42,174 bases of DNA from positions 1 to 42,174 of the forward strand of contig DAOUQF010000032.1 in NCBI GenBank assembly GCA_030625815.1. The letters run 5' to 3'. Below the pieces are notes generated by a model that worked only from the letters and a program-made list of their open reading frames with translations, did not search any database and was not told where the DNA came from. The stretch comes from Eubacteriales bacterium. GTDB taxonomy: Bacteria; Bacillota; Clostridia; Tissierellales; GPF-1. Both the position numbers and the translations under genes were made by a program. Each line of letters starts with the position of its first letter. The stretch's first letter is position 1. Positions 15,468 to 22,812 of this stretch are shown in pieces.

Positions 15468-15845
15468 ATGGAAATTGAATATGCAAAATTATACCAAACC
15501 ATTCTAAAAAAAGAAAAGATGCTCCTTGATGGTGGAGTTCGAGCATCGGCTGAACAAATCCAAACCCTGCTCACTCATGATTTTCATGAACACTGCAGTT
15601 CAGGCATCCGATACAAATATCAGATTGGAGATGTCTTTTCTCATCCAAATGACATACAAGAACCGTATGCAATCACAAATTTTCAAATCGAAATTTTGAA
15701 CGATACATCAATTCTTGCTACTTATACGCTGACTCAACTCACGCAAAACCAGCCTAGCAGAGTCACTCTGCGCAGCTCCATTTGGGTTCACCAAAATAAC
15801 CATTGGAAAATAAAATTCCATCAAGGCACAATCGCCGGCCAATGA
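15468..15845 (+). CDS. Small NTF2-like (DUF4440-type) protein
   Basis: A 125-residue soluble protein with the alpha+beta cone layout of the NTF2/SnoaL superfamily: N-terminal helix, LLTHDFHEHCSSG, then long strands ILATYTLTQL and a final WVHQNNHWKIKFHQGT. This C-terminal strand pattern is common in DUF4440 proteins. Such domains bind small ligands or act as immunity or enzyme modules; no function can be given here. CGGAGAAAA lies just before the ATG. It is transcribed divergently from surE and is the first plus-strand gene in the window. Confidence 0.75.
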   Translation: MEIEYAKLYQTILKKEKMLLDGGVRASAEQIQTLLTHDFHEHCSSGIRYKYQIGDVFSHPNDIQEPYAITNFQIEILNDTSILATYTLTQLTQNQPSRVTLRSSIWVHQNNHWKIKFHQGTIAGQ

Positions 15846-16004
15846 AGCTGTTGAGTCGTTCGGGTCCAAATCATTCCCCGATAAACCTTCGCCTCCCCTT
15901 GCAGTGAACAATTTGTGAAACTTTCCCCAAGTGCCTACTCAAAAATCCAAGAATTGGGTACAATAGTATCATAGAATAAATTATCACTAAAAGGAGGAGA
16001 TTTC

Positions 16005-16565
16005 ATGGTACAAATCCATATCTCTGATGCAAAATACACACGCTCTGTCGGAATTACCACAAGCCTGATTGGTTTGCTCTTAATGATTGCACCTCAATTC
16101 ATCGGTTCACTGGTTGTTGGCCTTCTGGGTGTCGCCTTGATCGCCCTTGGGGTTATGGGGCTCTTTGTTTCCCTTTCCCTATTCCGGGGAATCAGCCGCG
16201 GGTTCTCAATCATCCCCATTGTAACCGGAATCATCCTGCTTATCTTTCCAGGGATCGCTTCCATCGTCATCGGCCTCAGCCTGATCATAACCGGCGCCTA
16301 TCAAGTCAGCAAACGGCAAAGCACCGGTCCCACTTATCAAGATCGTCATCTGATCATAGCCGTTATCCTGATCATAAGCGGCGTTTATGCCCTGCTCCGA
16401 CCGACGCAGTCTTTGGGATTGCTCGTTTTGATCCTCGGCGTCGTCCTCTTCGTCTTGGGAATTTACATGATTATTCAAAAACCAAAAAAAGAAAGCCACT
16501 CCACCATTTCCAAAGAGGAAATGATCCAAAGAGCCACTTCCGCGAAGGATGTTACCAAAGATTAA
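16005..16565 (+). CDS. DUF308/HdeD-like six-helix membrane protein
   Basis: A 186-residue protein made of about six hydrophobic helices in three hairpin pairs, with a Lys/Glu/Ser-rich cytoplasmic tail from about 157. The repeated pattern (LIGLLLMIAPQFIGSLVVG, FSIIPIVTGIILLIFPGIAS, LIIAVILIISGVYALLRP) is that of DUF308/HdeD proteins, implicated in acid or envelope stress in enterobacteria but unproven in Firmicutes. A strong AAGGAGGAG site precedes the ATG, and an intrinsic terminator follows. Monocistronic and convergent with the GNAT fusion gene. Confidence 0.85.
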   Translation: MVQIHISDAKYTRSVGITTSLIGLLLMIAPQFIGSLVVGLLGVALIALGVMGLFVSLSLFRGISRGFSIIPIVTGIILLIFPGIASIVIGLSLIITGAYQVSKRQSTGPTYQDRHLIIAVILIISGVYALLRPTQSLGLLVLILGVVLFVLGIYMIIQKPKKESHSTISKEEMIQRATSAKDVTKD

Positions 16566-16569
16566 ACTC

Positions 16570-16598
16570 AGCCCCCATGTTGCCATGGGGGCTTTTTT
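16570..16598 (+). terminator. Intrinsic terminator of DUF308 gene
   Basis: A perfect 10-bp stem AGCCCCCATG/CATGGGGGCT (16570-16579 with 16584-16593) with 4-nt loop runs into six T residues (16593-16598). It overlaps the stop codon of the convergent minus-strand gene. Confidence 0.93.
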
Positions 16599-17742
16599 AA
16601 CGCTGTTTGATCAAGGTATAGCACTCATATCCTTTGGGTTGATCAACGCAAGTATTGATGACGCGGTAGCCTCGTTTTTCGTAAAATTGGCATGCCTGAA
16701 ATTTCCCCGTCCCCAAATAGAAATTGCGAATCCCTTTTTCTTCCGCCCAGGTTTCAATTTTCTCCATCGCCTGGGTTCCCACACCCAATCCCCGTGCCGA
16801 TTCATCGACCCAAAGGAGACTGATATAGAGCCAGTTCCGTTCGATATAACCGTATACGCCGCCCAACACCTCTTTATTTGCATCCAGCATCAAGACTGTC
16901 TTTTCTTCCCGAGTTTGATCAATCCCATGTCGCTTGCACATCTCTTGATTCTTCGCCTTCAACCAATCCGCCGTTTTCCCCTCAAGACCCTCCTGAGTCA
17001 ATAAACGACCCTTAGCCGGCAGCACCGCCTCGGTTGCAAAATAGAAAAATCCATTATAAAAGCCCTTCGGCATATTGGCAAGTTCGCCTTGCTTCACCCA
17101 CCCCGTATGCAAAAGATAGGCCTGCAGCTCCGGAAAACTCGTCACAAACTCCATTTGCAGAGCCCCAAACCGTTCCCTGGTTTCAAAGGCTGCCGCGTTT
17201 ATCAAGGCTTTTCCGATTCCACTTCCCCGATATTCAGGCTCCACATAGAATCCAAATATATTGAAATAATCCCAGCTGATCTGTCCGGCAATCGCACCCA
17301 TGCGATTCTGATTTTCATCTTGAATTTCAATCACAAGGGTTGAAAAAGTCTTTTCTCCGATTATTGAACGGTTATAAGCACTCAATCCAGTCGAGATGAT
17401 TTCTTTATCCTTCGCTAAATCTCCTTGCGCTTCAACTTGATCCAGCCAAATACCCTCTGAAAAACCGCCCCTGCTCTTTCTTTTTTCATCGGCGAGGCAC
17501 ACAATCTCCTCGAAAGAATGACCCGCCTCTTCCGCCATGGCACGAACAACCTCAAAAAGATCCGCCAATTCTTCCGCTTCGTACTCCTCTTGCCACTCCT
17601 TCAGCTCTTCCAGGCACTTTGCTTCCAAGGCCTGACGAAACTCAGCTCCCGAAATCTTGCGGATTTTCGCTATTTTCCCGTCGGATTCGATCAATTTGGG
17701 AATCCGATCCCGAACCAGTTTCTGATAAGCTATGATTCTCAT
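16597..17742 (-). CDS. Fusion of MazG-like pyrophosphohydrolase with two GNAT acetyltransferase domains
   Basis: This 381-residue protein has three parts. Residues 1-105 (YQKLVRDRIPKLIES, then CLEELKEWQEEYEAEELADLFEVV) match small all-alpha MazG/PRA-PH-like pyrophosphohydrolases, whose acidic helices bind Mg for nucleotide hydrolysis. Residues about 113-245 form one GNAT domain with the acetyl-CoA loop VEPEYRGSGIGKAL. Residues about 246-381 form a second with DESARGLGVGTQAM and the C-terminal FYEKRGYRV. The combination is unusual to me; a damaged-nucleotide or antibiotic-type substrate is only a guess. I start at the ATG 17740-17742 after GGGAGGTG; the upstream extension runs into the yitT terminator. 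A TATAAT lies just ahead of the ribosome site. Confidence 0.85.
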   Translation of the reverse strand: MRIIAYQKLVRDRIPKLIESDGKIAKIRKISGAEFRQALEAKCLEELKEWQEEYEAEELADLFEVVRAMAEEAGHSFEEIVCLADEKRKSRGGFSEGIWLDQVEAQGDLAKDKEIISTGLSAYNRSIIGEKTFSTLVIEIQDENQNRMGAIAGQISWDYFNIFGFYVEPEYRGSGIGKALINAAAFETRERFGALQMEFVTSFPELQAYLLHTGWVKQGELANMPKGFYNGFFYFATEAVLPAKGRLLTQEGLEGKTADWLKAKNQEMCKRHGIDQTREEKTVLMLDANKEVLGGVYGYIERNWLYISLLWVDESARGLGVGTQAMEKIETWAEEKGIRNFYLGTGKFQACQFYEKRGYRVINTCVDQPKGYECYTLIKQR

Positions 17743-17768
17743 AGTAACACCTCCCTCTCCATTATACG

Positions 17769-17801
17769 AAAAGAAGGATTTACTGGGTAGTAAATCCTTC
17801 T
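17769..17801 (-). terminator. Hairpin terminator overlapping the yitT-like stop codon
   Basis: A perfect 13-bp stem (17772-17784 with 17789-17801) and 4-nt loop is followed by a short four-U run on the minus strand. The stop codon (17780-17782) lies within the stem. The short U-tract may allow some readthrough into the MazG-GNAT gene. Confidence 0.7.
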
Positions 17802-18637
17802 CCATATACCTCATGAACATCCGCCACAATCATAAAGGATTGCGGATCCACCTCGTGCACAATGCGCTTTACCTTCATCACTTCGTATCGCTCCACCACG
17901 CAGAGCAAAACTCCTTTATCTCCCTGGGTGTAAGCGCCCTTTCCCTGCATCATGGTCGCCCCTCGATCCATTTCCTTTAAGATCCGCTGACTGACCGCTT
18001 CCGGACTATCGGTAATAATCCAAAAGGCCTTCGACGCCAAAAAACCATCCAATACCACATCCACCAATCGAACGATGGTAACCAGAGCAATCACCGACAA
18101 GAGCGCCGTTTCTATCTGCTGATTCACAATCCCCGATGTAACAACAATCGTTACGTCAATCAGAAGCAGAAGATGCTGCGTCTTCACGGAAGGAAAGAAG
18201 CGATTAAGGATCGCCGCCAACAGATCGGTGCCCCCCGTGGTTGCTCCGCGAGTGAACACAAGTCCAAGCCCCAAGCCGGTCAAACCGCCTCCGATCAAAG
18301 CGGCAAGCAAGACATTGTCCGTCATGGATACATGGGGAACCAACCGCAGAAACACGGAAATCATAATTGTTCCATAGAAAGTTTTAAATCCAAAACTCTT
18401 TCCCAACAATAAAATCCCCAATAAAAACAAGGGGATATTAATCGCCAAATAGGATACCTCTACTGGAAATTGAAAAAGCTTGTATAAAAGAACCGCCACG
18501 CCGGATACACCGCCGGGCGCGATCGTATTGACTTGAAAGAAACCAACAACGGCCCAGGCAATCGATCCACACCCAACCGTAATAAAACAATAATCCCAAA
18601 ATGCACGAATCCATCGATTCTGTTGTCGCTGAAACAT
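17780..18637 (-). CDS. YitT family membrane protein
   Basis: A 285-residue protein with a five- or six-helix YitT membrane domain (about 10-195) followed by a C-terminal soluble DUF2179 domain (about 205-285). Family signatures are SIAWAVVGFFQVNTIAPGGVSGVAVLLYKL, split across helix 1-2, and GLGLVFTRGATTGGTDLLA; the C-terminal part has MMQGKGAYTQGDKGVLLCVV. The role of YitT proteins is not settled. The ATG at 18635-18637 sits 6-8 bases after AGGAGGTG; the longer frame from 18655 lacks a site. It has its own promoter and ends in a hairpin containing the stop codon. Confidence 0.9.
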   Translation of the reverse strand: MFQRQQNRWIRAFWDYCFITVGCGSIAWAVVGFFQVNTIAPGGVSGVAVLLYKLFQFPVEVSYLAINIPLFLLGILLLGKSFGFKTFYGTIMISVFLRLVPHVSMTDNVLLAALIGGGLTGLGLGLVFTRGATTGGTDLLAAILNRFFPSVKTQHLLLLIDVTIVVTSGIVNQQIETALLSVIALVTIVRLVDVVLDGFLASKAFWIITDSPEAVSQRILKEMDRGATMMQGKGAYTQGDKGVLLCVVERYEVMKVKRIVHEVDPQSFMIVADVHEVYGEGFTTQ

Positions 18638-18658
18638 GGCCGCACCTCCTATCACCTT

Positions 18659-18687
18659 ATTCTATGTGGCTGCTCCTTATTGTACAA
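18659..18687 (-). promoter_or_regulatory. Promoter of yitT-like gene
   Basis: On the minus strand TTGTAC (18682-18687) and TAGAAT (18659-18664) are 17 bp apart, 22 bases before the start codon. Confidence 0.6.
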
Positions 18688-18765
18688 GTAAAGAATTCGT
18701 CATTTTTTTCAATAATTCAACCCCCAGCGGGTATCCATAATTTGTATAATCTTAAGGAGGAGATC

Positions 18766-19560
18766 ATGAAGAACAAACTACCCAGCCTGCTAATTCTAAT
18801 TATCGGTCTTGCCCTCGGGGCAATCGGTTGTGCCCATGACGAAGCGGAACTTGTTGTGGGGATGGAATTGGCATACCCCCCATTTGAAACAACCGATCCC
18901 GAAGGCAACCCCATGGGAATCAGCGTTGATCTGGCTTATGCCCTGGGGGAATATCTCGATCGTCCAGTCCGAATCGAAAACACCGCTTGGGGCGGCCTGA
19001 TTCCAGCCCTTCAATCCGGCAAGATTGACATGATCTTGTCTTCCATGACCATTCGACCCGATCGACTGGAACAAATCGACTTTTCAGATCCCTATGCCGA
19101 TGCGTATTTGGCCTTGCTGGTCAATCAAGACTCTCCGGTTCAACTCGCTGATGACCTGAATCACCCTGATCGCGTCCTTGCGGTAAAAACCGGTACCACA
19201 GGACACCTCGTCGCAATGGATCTCTTCCCGGAGGCCGCCATCAATACCTTTAACAATGAAAACGCCTGCGTCCTTGAGGTTGCCCAGGGAAAAGCCGACG
19301 CCTTTCTCTATGATCAACTCACCATCTACAAGAACTGGAAACTCAACGAGGCAACGACACGGCCCGTGCTAGAACCCTTCCAGGACTCCCCTGAACAATG
19401 GGGAATCGGCATCAAAAAAGGAAACGATGAGTTGAAGAATCAAATCAATGCATTTTTACAGGAATTCAAGGCATCCGGCGGATTCGACAAACTGCAGGAG
19501 ACCCATCTCTCCGAGCAAAAAATCTTATTTGATGAGCTTGGAATCCCATTATTCTTTTAA
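18766..19560 (+). CDS. Amino-acid ABC transporter substrate-binding lipoprotein
   Basis: A 264-residue lipoprotein: the signal peptide MKNKLPSLLILIIGLALGAIGC ends in lipobox AIGC (Cys22), split as a hydrophobic core from 8 to 19. The mature part is a family-3 solute-binding protein (GMELAYPPFETTDPEGNPMGISVDLA, SGKIDMILSSMTIRPDRLEQIDFSDPY, VKTGTTGH). Such proteins capture polar amino acids outside the membrane. Start is the ATG 18766-18768 after AAGGAGGAG; upstream frame extension is rejected. TATAAT at 18745-18750 gives a very short leader. It leads a three-gene importer operon. Confidence 0.93.
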   Translation: MKNKLPSLLILIIGLALGAIGCAHDEAELVVGMELAYPPFETTDPEGNPMGISVDLAYALGEYLDRPVRIENTAWGGLIPALQSGKIDMILSSMTIRPDRLEQIDFSDPYADAYLALLVNQDSPVQLADDLNHPDRVLAVKTGTTGHLVAMDLFPEAAINTFNNENACVLEVAQGKADAFLYDQLTIYKNWKLNEATTRPVLEPFQDSPEQWGIGIKKGNDELKNQINAFLQEFKASGGFDKLQETHLSEQKILFDELGIPLFF

Positions 19561-19565
19561 CCTGT

Positions 19566-19593
19566 GCAAAGGGGGCGTCATTCCCTCCTTTGC
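19566..19593 (+). other. Intercistronic RNA hairpin after the binding-protein gene
   Basis: GCAAAGG (19566-19572) pairs with CCTTTGC (19587-19593), extended by three more pairs including a G-U, giving a 10-bp stem with an 8-nt loop. There is no T-run after it. Such hairpins commonly protect the 3' end of the binding-protein mRNA so it is made in excess over the membrane parts. Confidence 0.6.
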
Positions 19594-19613
19594 CTTTGCC
19601 ATCGGAGGAACCC

Positions 19614-20402
19614 ATGAATCGACCCTCGCTTTTTATTCGAGATCCAAAAAAAACCGATCCGGCTCGAGGCAAAATCGCATTGAATATTGCGCTTGTCGCG
19701 GCCGTTTTGTTTGCAATCGTGCAATTTTCCCTCTCTCGCATTGATCATATTCCCCGCTGGGATCAAATATGGACCTATCGGATCCTTTTTTTTAAAGGAT
19801 TTGGCATGACGATCATCGTCAGCCTTTTCGCCTTGATCCTCAGCCTCACCTTTGGCACCCTAGCAGCCCTGGGCAATCATTCCAAGGTCTATTTTTTTCA
19901 CTACTTAAGCAAATTTTATATCGAACTGATCCGAGGCACTCCGCTTTTGGTGCAGATTGTCTTTTTCTACTATATCATCGGAACCGCCTTTCAAATCGAA
20001 AACAAAATTATCGGAGGCATACTCATCCTATCGACCTTTTCCGGCGCCTATGTTTCTGAGATTATTCGCGCGGGAATCGAATCCATCGAAAATTCGCAAT
20101 TGGAGATCGCGCGGGCTTTGGGGCTAAATCACAGACAGATCTATCGATTGATTATTTATCCCCAGGTCATTCGGCAAGTCCTGCCCCCCTTGGCCGGTCA
20201 ATTCGCTTCCATTATCAAGGACAGCTCCCTGCTTTCCTTTATTGCAGTTCGTGAATTTACCAAAGTCACTTTTGAAGTCACCGCCATCAACTTTGCCACC
20301 TTCGAAAGCTATGCGCTCTTGGCTGTCGGCTATCTGCTTTTGACCCTCCCGATCTCCTTGTGGACGAAACGATTGGAAAGGAAATTTTACTATGAATCTT
20401 AG
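19614..20402 (+). CDS. Amino-acid ABC transporter permease
   Basis: A 262-residue HisM/GlnP-type permease. Hydrophobic segments begin near 18, 58, 95, 130 and 220. The ATPase-contact EAA loop reads ESIENSQLEIARALGLNHRQIYRLIIYPQ, given here as two joined pieces, around 160-190, with the conserved EAxxxxG pattern (EIARALGLN). ELIRGTPLLVQ is the family signature at the N-terminal side. Start is the ATG 19614-19616 after GGAGG. The last 11 bases overlap the ATPase gene. It forms the membrane channel, probably as a homodimer since only one permease gene is present. Confidence 0.93.
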   Translation: MNRPSLFIRDPKKTDPARGKIALNIALVAAVLFAIVQFSLSRIDHIPRWDQIWTYRILFFKGFGMTIIVSLFALILSLTFGTLAALGNHSKVYFFHYLSKFYIELIRGTPLLVQIVFFYYIIGTAFQIENKIIGGILILSTFSGAYVSEIIRAGIESIENSQLEIARALGLNHRQIYRLIIYPQVIRQVLPPLAGQFASIIKDSSLLSFIAVREFTKVTFEVTAINFATFESYALLAVGYLLLTLPISLWTKRLERKFYYES

Positions 20403-21126
20403 TCTGAAACACCTCACAAAAAAATTCGGAGAAAAGACCGTTCTAAACGATGTGTCCTGCTCCCTTGGTGAGATTCGCTCCCTCGCGATTATCGGACCCT
20501 CCGGCGGCGGCAAGTCCACCCTGATCCGATTGATCGCCGGTTTGATTCCCCCCAGTTCCGGAACCATTCAATTGGATAAACAGACCGTCCTCAATGACGA
20601 AGCCTTTCTCATTGAGTACCGAAAGAAATTGGGCATGGTGTTTCAAGCCTACAATCTATTTCCCCACCTTACAGCCATTGAAAACGTCATGCTGCCCTTG
20701 ATCCATGTCCATCATATCCCGAAGGAAACTGCGCGCAAGCAGGCAAAAGAATGTCTGCAGCGCTTTCAATTGGAAGAGCATGAAGATAAATTGCCCGCGC
20801 ATTTATCCGGGGGACAGCAACAGCGCGTCGCCATCGCTCGCGCCATTGCCAGCGAATCAAAATACCTGCTCTTCGACGAACCCACCTCGGCTCTCGATCC
20901 AGAATTGACAGGGGAAGTCTTGGATATGATCAATGAATTACGCCAAGAGGGAAAGGAATTTATCGTCGTCACCCACGAAATGGGGTTTGCAAAAAACGCC
21001 TGCGACTATGTTGTCTTTATTGCCGATGGAAAAATCATCGAGCATGGCGCAAGCCAATCCCTTTTTTCCGATCCTCAAACAACGGAACTGCAAAGCTTCC
21101 TCTCACGCATTCTGGAATGGAATTAA
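20392..21126 (+). CDS. Amino-acid ABC transporter ATP-binding protein
   Basis: A 244-residue GlnQ-type ATPase. Walker A is GPSGGGKST near 36-44, the Q-loop is VFQAYNLFP, the ABC signature is LSGGQQQRVAIARA, Walker B is LLFDEPTSALDPE, and the switch His is in VVTHEMGFA. This last sequence is typical of polar-amino-acid importers. The gene starts inside the permease gene (11-bp overlap) after AAAGGAAA, so translation is coupled. It ends the operon; the hairpin downstream carries a U-tract only for minus-strand transcripts. Confidence 0.95.
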   Translation: MNLSLKHLTKKFGEKTVLNDVSCSLGEIRSLAIIGPSGGGKSTLIRLIAGLIPPSSGTIQLDKQTVLNDEAFLIEYRKKLGMVFQAYNLFPHLTAIENVMLPLIHVHHIPKETARKQAKECLQRFQLEEHEDKLPAHLSGGQQQRVAIARAIASESKYLLFDEPTSALDPELTGEVLDMINELRQEGKEFIVVTHEMGFAKNACDYVVFIADGKIIEHGASQSLFSDPQTTELQSFLSRILEWN

Positions 21127-21170
21127 AAAAATCCCGGCACGATGGTTGATCACTCAACCATCATGCCGGG
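21125..21170 (-). terminator. Intrinsic terminator of the glycerol operon
   Basis: A 17-bp stem (21133-21149 with 21154-21170; the one non-Watson-Crick position is G-U in the minus-strand RNA but C-A in the plus-strand RNA) precedes seven U residues on the minus strand (21125-21131). Polarity therefore favours the glp operon; the plus-strand ABC operon has the hairpin without a U-tract. Confidence 0.93.
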
Positions 21171-21175
21171 TACCC

Positions 21176-21541
21176 CTATTCCGTCCGTTCCATACTTCTT
21201 GTGGCAACAATATTCACGCCTGTATCGAGGATATTTTCAATCACAACATCCCCCACTTTCACCGGCGCTTCCACCTCGACCTCATTGATCAGCTTCATCG
21301 CCTCAAAGATCAAGGGTTTCGCCAAAGGAATATGGGTTTTCACAGGCAATCGGCGCAACCTGGCGCCGCGAATCTTAACCGTTGTCGGCACAACCCGCGT
21401 CGGATTGGTCATTTCTTTCTTTCCATAGACCTCACCGCGCTTGCATTGATTCCCCGTTATCACATATTCTCCATTTTCCTCGGTCACCGTCAACCGACAA
21501 CCGATTGGACAACTGATACAAATCATTTTTCTTTCTTCCAT
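21176..21541 (-). CDS. DUF1667 Cys-rich protein of the glycerol operon
   Basis: A 121-residue protein with MICISCPIGCRL at the N-terminus and a fourth Cys in GNQCKRGEVYG (Cys8, 11, 15, 33), a likely [4Fe-4S] or metal site. The remainder, with RVVPTTVKIRG and a beta-rich end, fits DUF1667. Proteins of this family are regularly encoded with GlpA-type dehydrogenases in clostridia and presumably act as the Fe-S partner passing electrons from glycerol-3-phosphate oxidation; that role is inferred from context. AAGGAGG precedes the ATG. It is the last gene of the glp operon, followed by a strong terminator. Confidence 0.88.
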   Translation of the reverse strand: MEERKMICISCPIGCRLTVTEENGEYVITGNQCKRGEVYGKKEMTNPTRVVPTTVKIRGARLRRLPVKTHIPLAKPLIFEAMKLINEVEVEAPVKVGDVVIENILDTGVNIVATRSMERTE

Positions 21542-21552
21542 CTCGATCCTCC

Positions 21553-22812
21553 TTAACGGTCTTCCACATCAACGGTGATTTTTTTCACTCCGGAACCATC
21601 AAACAATGAAACCGGCAATTTCACACGTTCCATCTCGCCTGGAGCCATATGCCCGCGCCGCTTGGCTTGAACTTCTTTCCCATCGACCCGAACCACAACC
21701 GTTTGTCCCACATAGATATCCCGCACCCGCATAAAAAGTTCCAGGACTTGATCCACTTGGGATGGACGCACCCTTTGCGGCACAATATATCCGATGCCTT
21801 GCCCCGGCACCGTCTCAATTGAAGCCTCCTCGATCCATTCTGATTTCGCAATAAACTTCGCAGCGAATTTGCCAGCTCTCCGCGACTCGTCCGTCACCCA
21901 ATCCACCAAATCATGCACATGCAAGACATTTCCGCAGGCGAAAATCCCCGGCACACTCGTTTCCATGGACTCGTTGACAATCGCGCCACGAGTTCTCATA
22001 TCCAATTGCACCCCGGCCCCCTTCGCCAATTCATTCTCCGGAATCAAACCGACAGAAAGCAAGAGAGTATCCACATCAAACTGAATTTCAGTCCCCGGGA
22101 TTGGTCGGCGGTTTTCATCCACCTTCATAACCGTTGCTCCCTTCACCCGGTATTTCCCTTGAATATCGGTTACCGTATGGCTAAGCATCAATGGGATATC
22201 ATAATCGTTGAGACATTGCACAATATTCCGGGTCAATCCACCGGAAAACGGCATCAATTCCACACAACCCAAAACCTTCGCACCCTCCAGGGTCAGCCGG
22301 CGCGCCATAATCAAACCAATATCCCCAGATCCCAGAATCAACACCTTTTTGCCAACCATATATCCTTCCATATTCAAATATCGCTGCGCCGTACCCGCTG
22401 TAAATACGCCGGCAGGACGGAATCCTGGAATTGCCAGCGCCCCGCGAGTCCGCTCGCGGCAACCCATGGCCAAGATGACAGCCTTCGCTTCCAGGGTGAC
22501 AAAACCTTCCGCTTTGCTGATGACATGCAAGATCCGATCTTCGTTGATATCCAAGACCATGGTATCCAGCCGATACTCGATCCCCAGCTCCTTCAATTCA
22601 TCAATAAAGCGCTCCGCGTATTCCGGACCCGTCAGTTCTTCCTTAAAAATATGCAAACCGAATCCGTTATGAATGCATTGCTGCAGGATTCCGCCCAACT
22701 CACGGTCTCTCTCCAAAACCAGAATCTTATCGACTCCGTCTTTCTTTGCTTCAATAGCCGCCGCAAGTCCAGCAGGACCGCCGCCTACCACGATCAAATC
22801 GTATGCTTTCAT
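21553..22812 (-). CDS. NAD(P)/FAD-dependent oxidoreductase of the glycerol operon
   Basis: A 419-residue flavoprotein with two Rossmann folds: FAD site VVGGGPAGLAAAIEAKK at the N-terminus, NAD(P) site LILGSGDIGLIMARRL near 165, and the C-terminal FAD motif VPGIFACGNVLHVHDLV near 290-305. A Cys in GGILQQCIHNGFG could take part in electron transfer. The last 100 residues lack a named domain. It overlaps glpA by 4 bp and precedes DUF1667, a trio typical of clostridial glycerol-3-phosphate oxidation. It probably takes the place of GlpB as electron conduit from GlpA, possibly to NAD(P) or a ferredoxin; direction is not readable. Confidence 0.9.
   Translation of the reverse strand: MKAYDLIVVGGGPAGLAAAIEAKKDGVDKILVLERDRELGGILQQCIHNGFGLHIFKEELTGPEYAERFIDELKELGIEYRLDTMVLDINEDRILHVISKAEGFVTLEAKAVILAMGCRERTRGALAIPGFRPAGVFTAGTAQRYLNMEGYMVGKKVLILGSGDIGLIMARRLTLEGAKVLGCVELMPFSGGLTRNIVQCLNDYDIPLMLSHTVTDIQGKYRVKGATVMKVDENRRPIPGTEIQFDVDTLLLSVGLIPENELAKGAGVQLDMRTRGAIVNESMETSVPGIFACGNVLHVHDLVDWVTDESRRAGKFAAKFIAKSEWIEEASIETVPGQGIGYIVPQRVRPSQVDQVLELFMRVRDIYVGQTVVVRVDGKEVQAKRRGHMAPGEMERVKLPVSLFDGSGVKKITVDVEDR

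Noticed and set aside
19566-19593. Transcription terminator after the amino-acid binding protein gene
   Set aside because: The hairpin has no T-run, and the permease and ATPase genes follow closely, so it is reported as an RNA-stability hairpin.
21125-21170. Bidirectional terminator that would also end the ABC operon
   Set aside because: Only the minus-strand RNA has a U-tract, and the one imperfect position pairs as G-U only in that strand. Partial activity on the plus strand remains possible.
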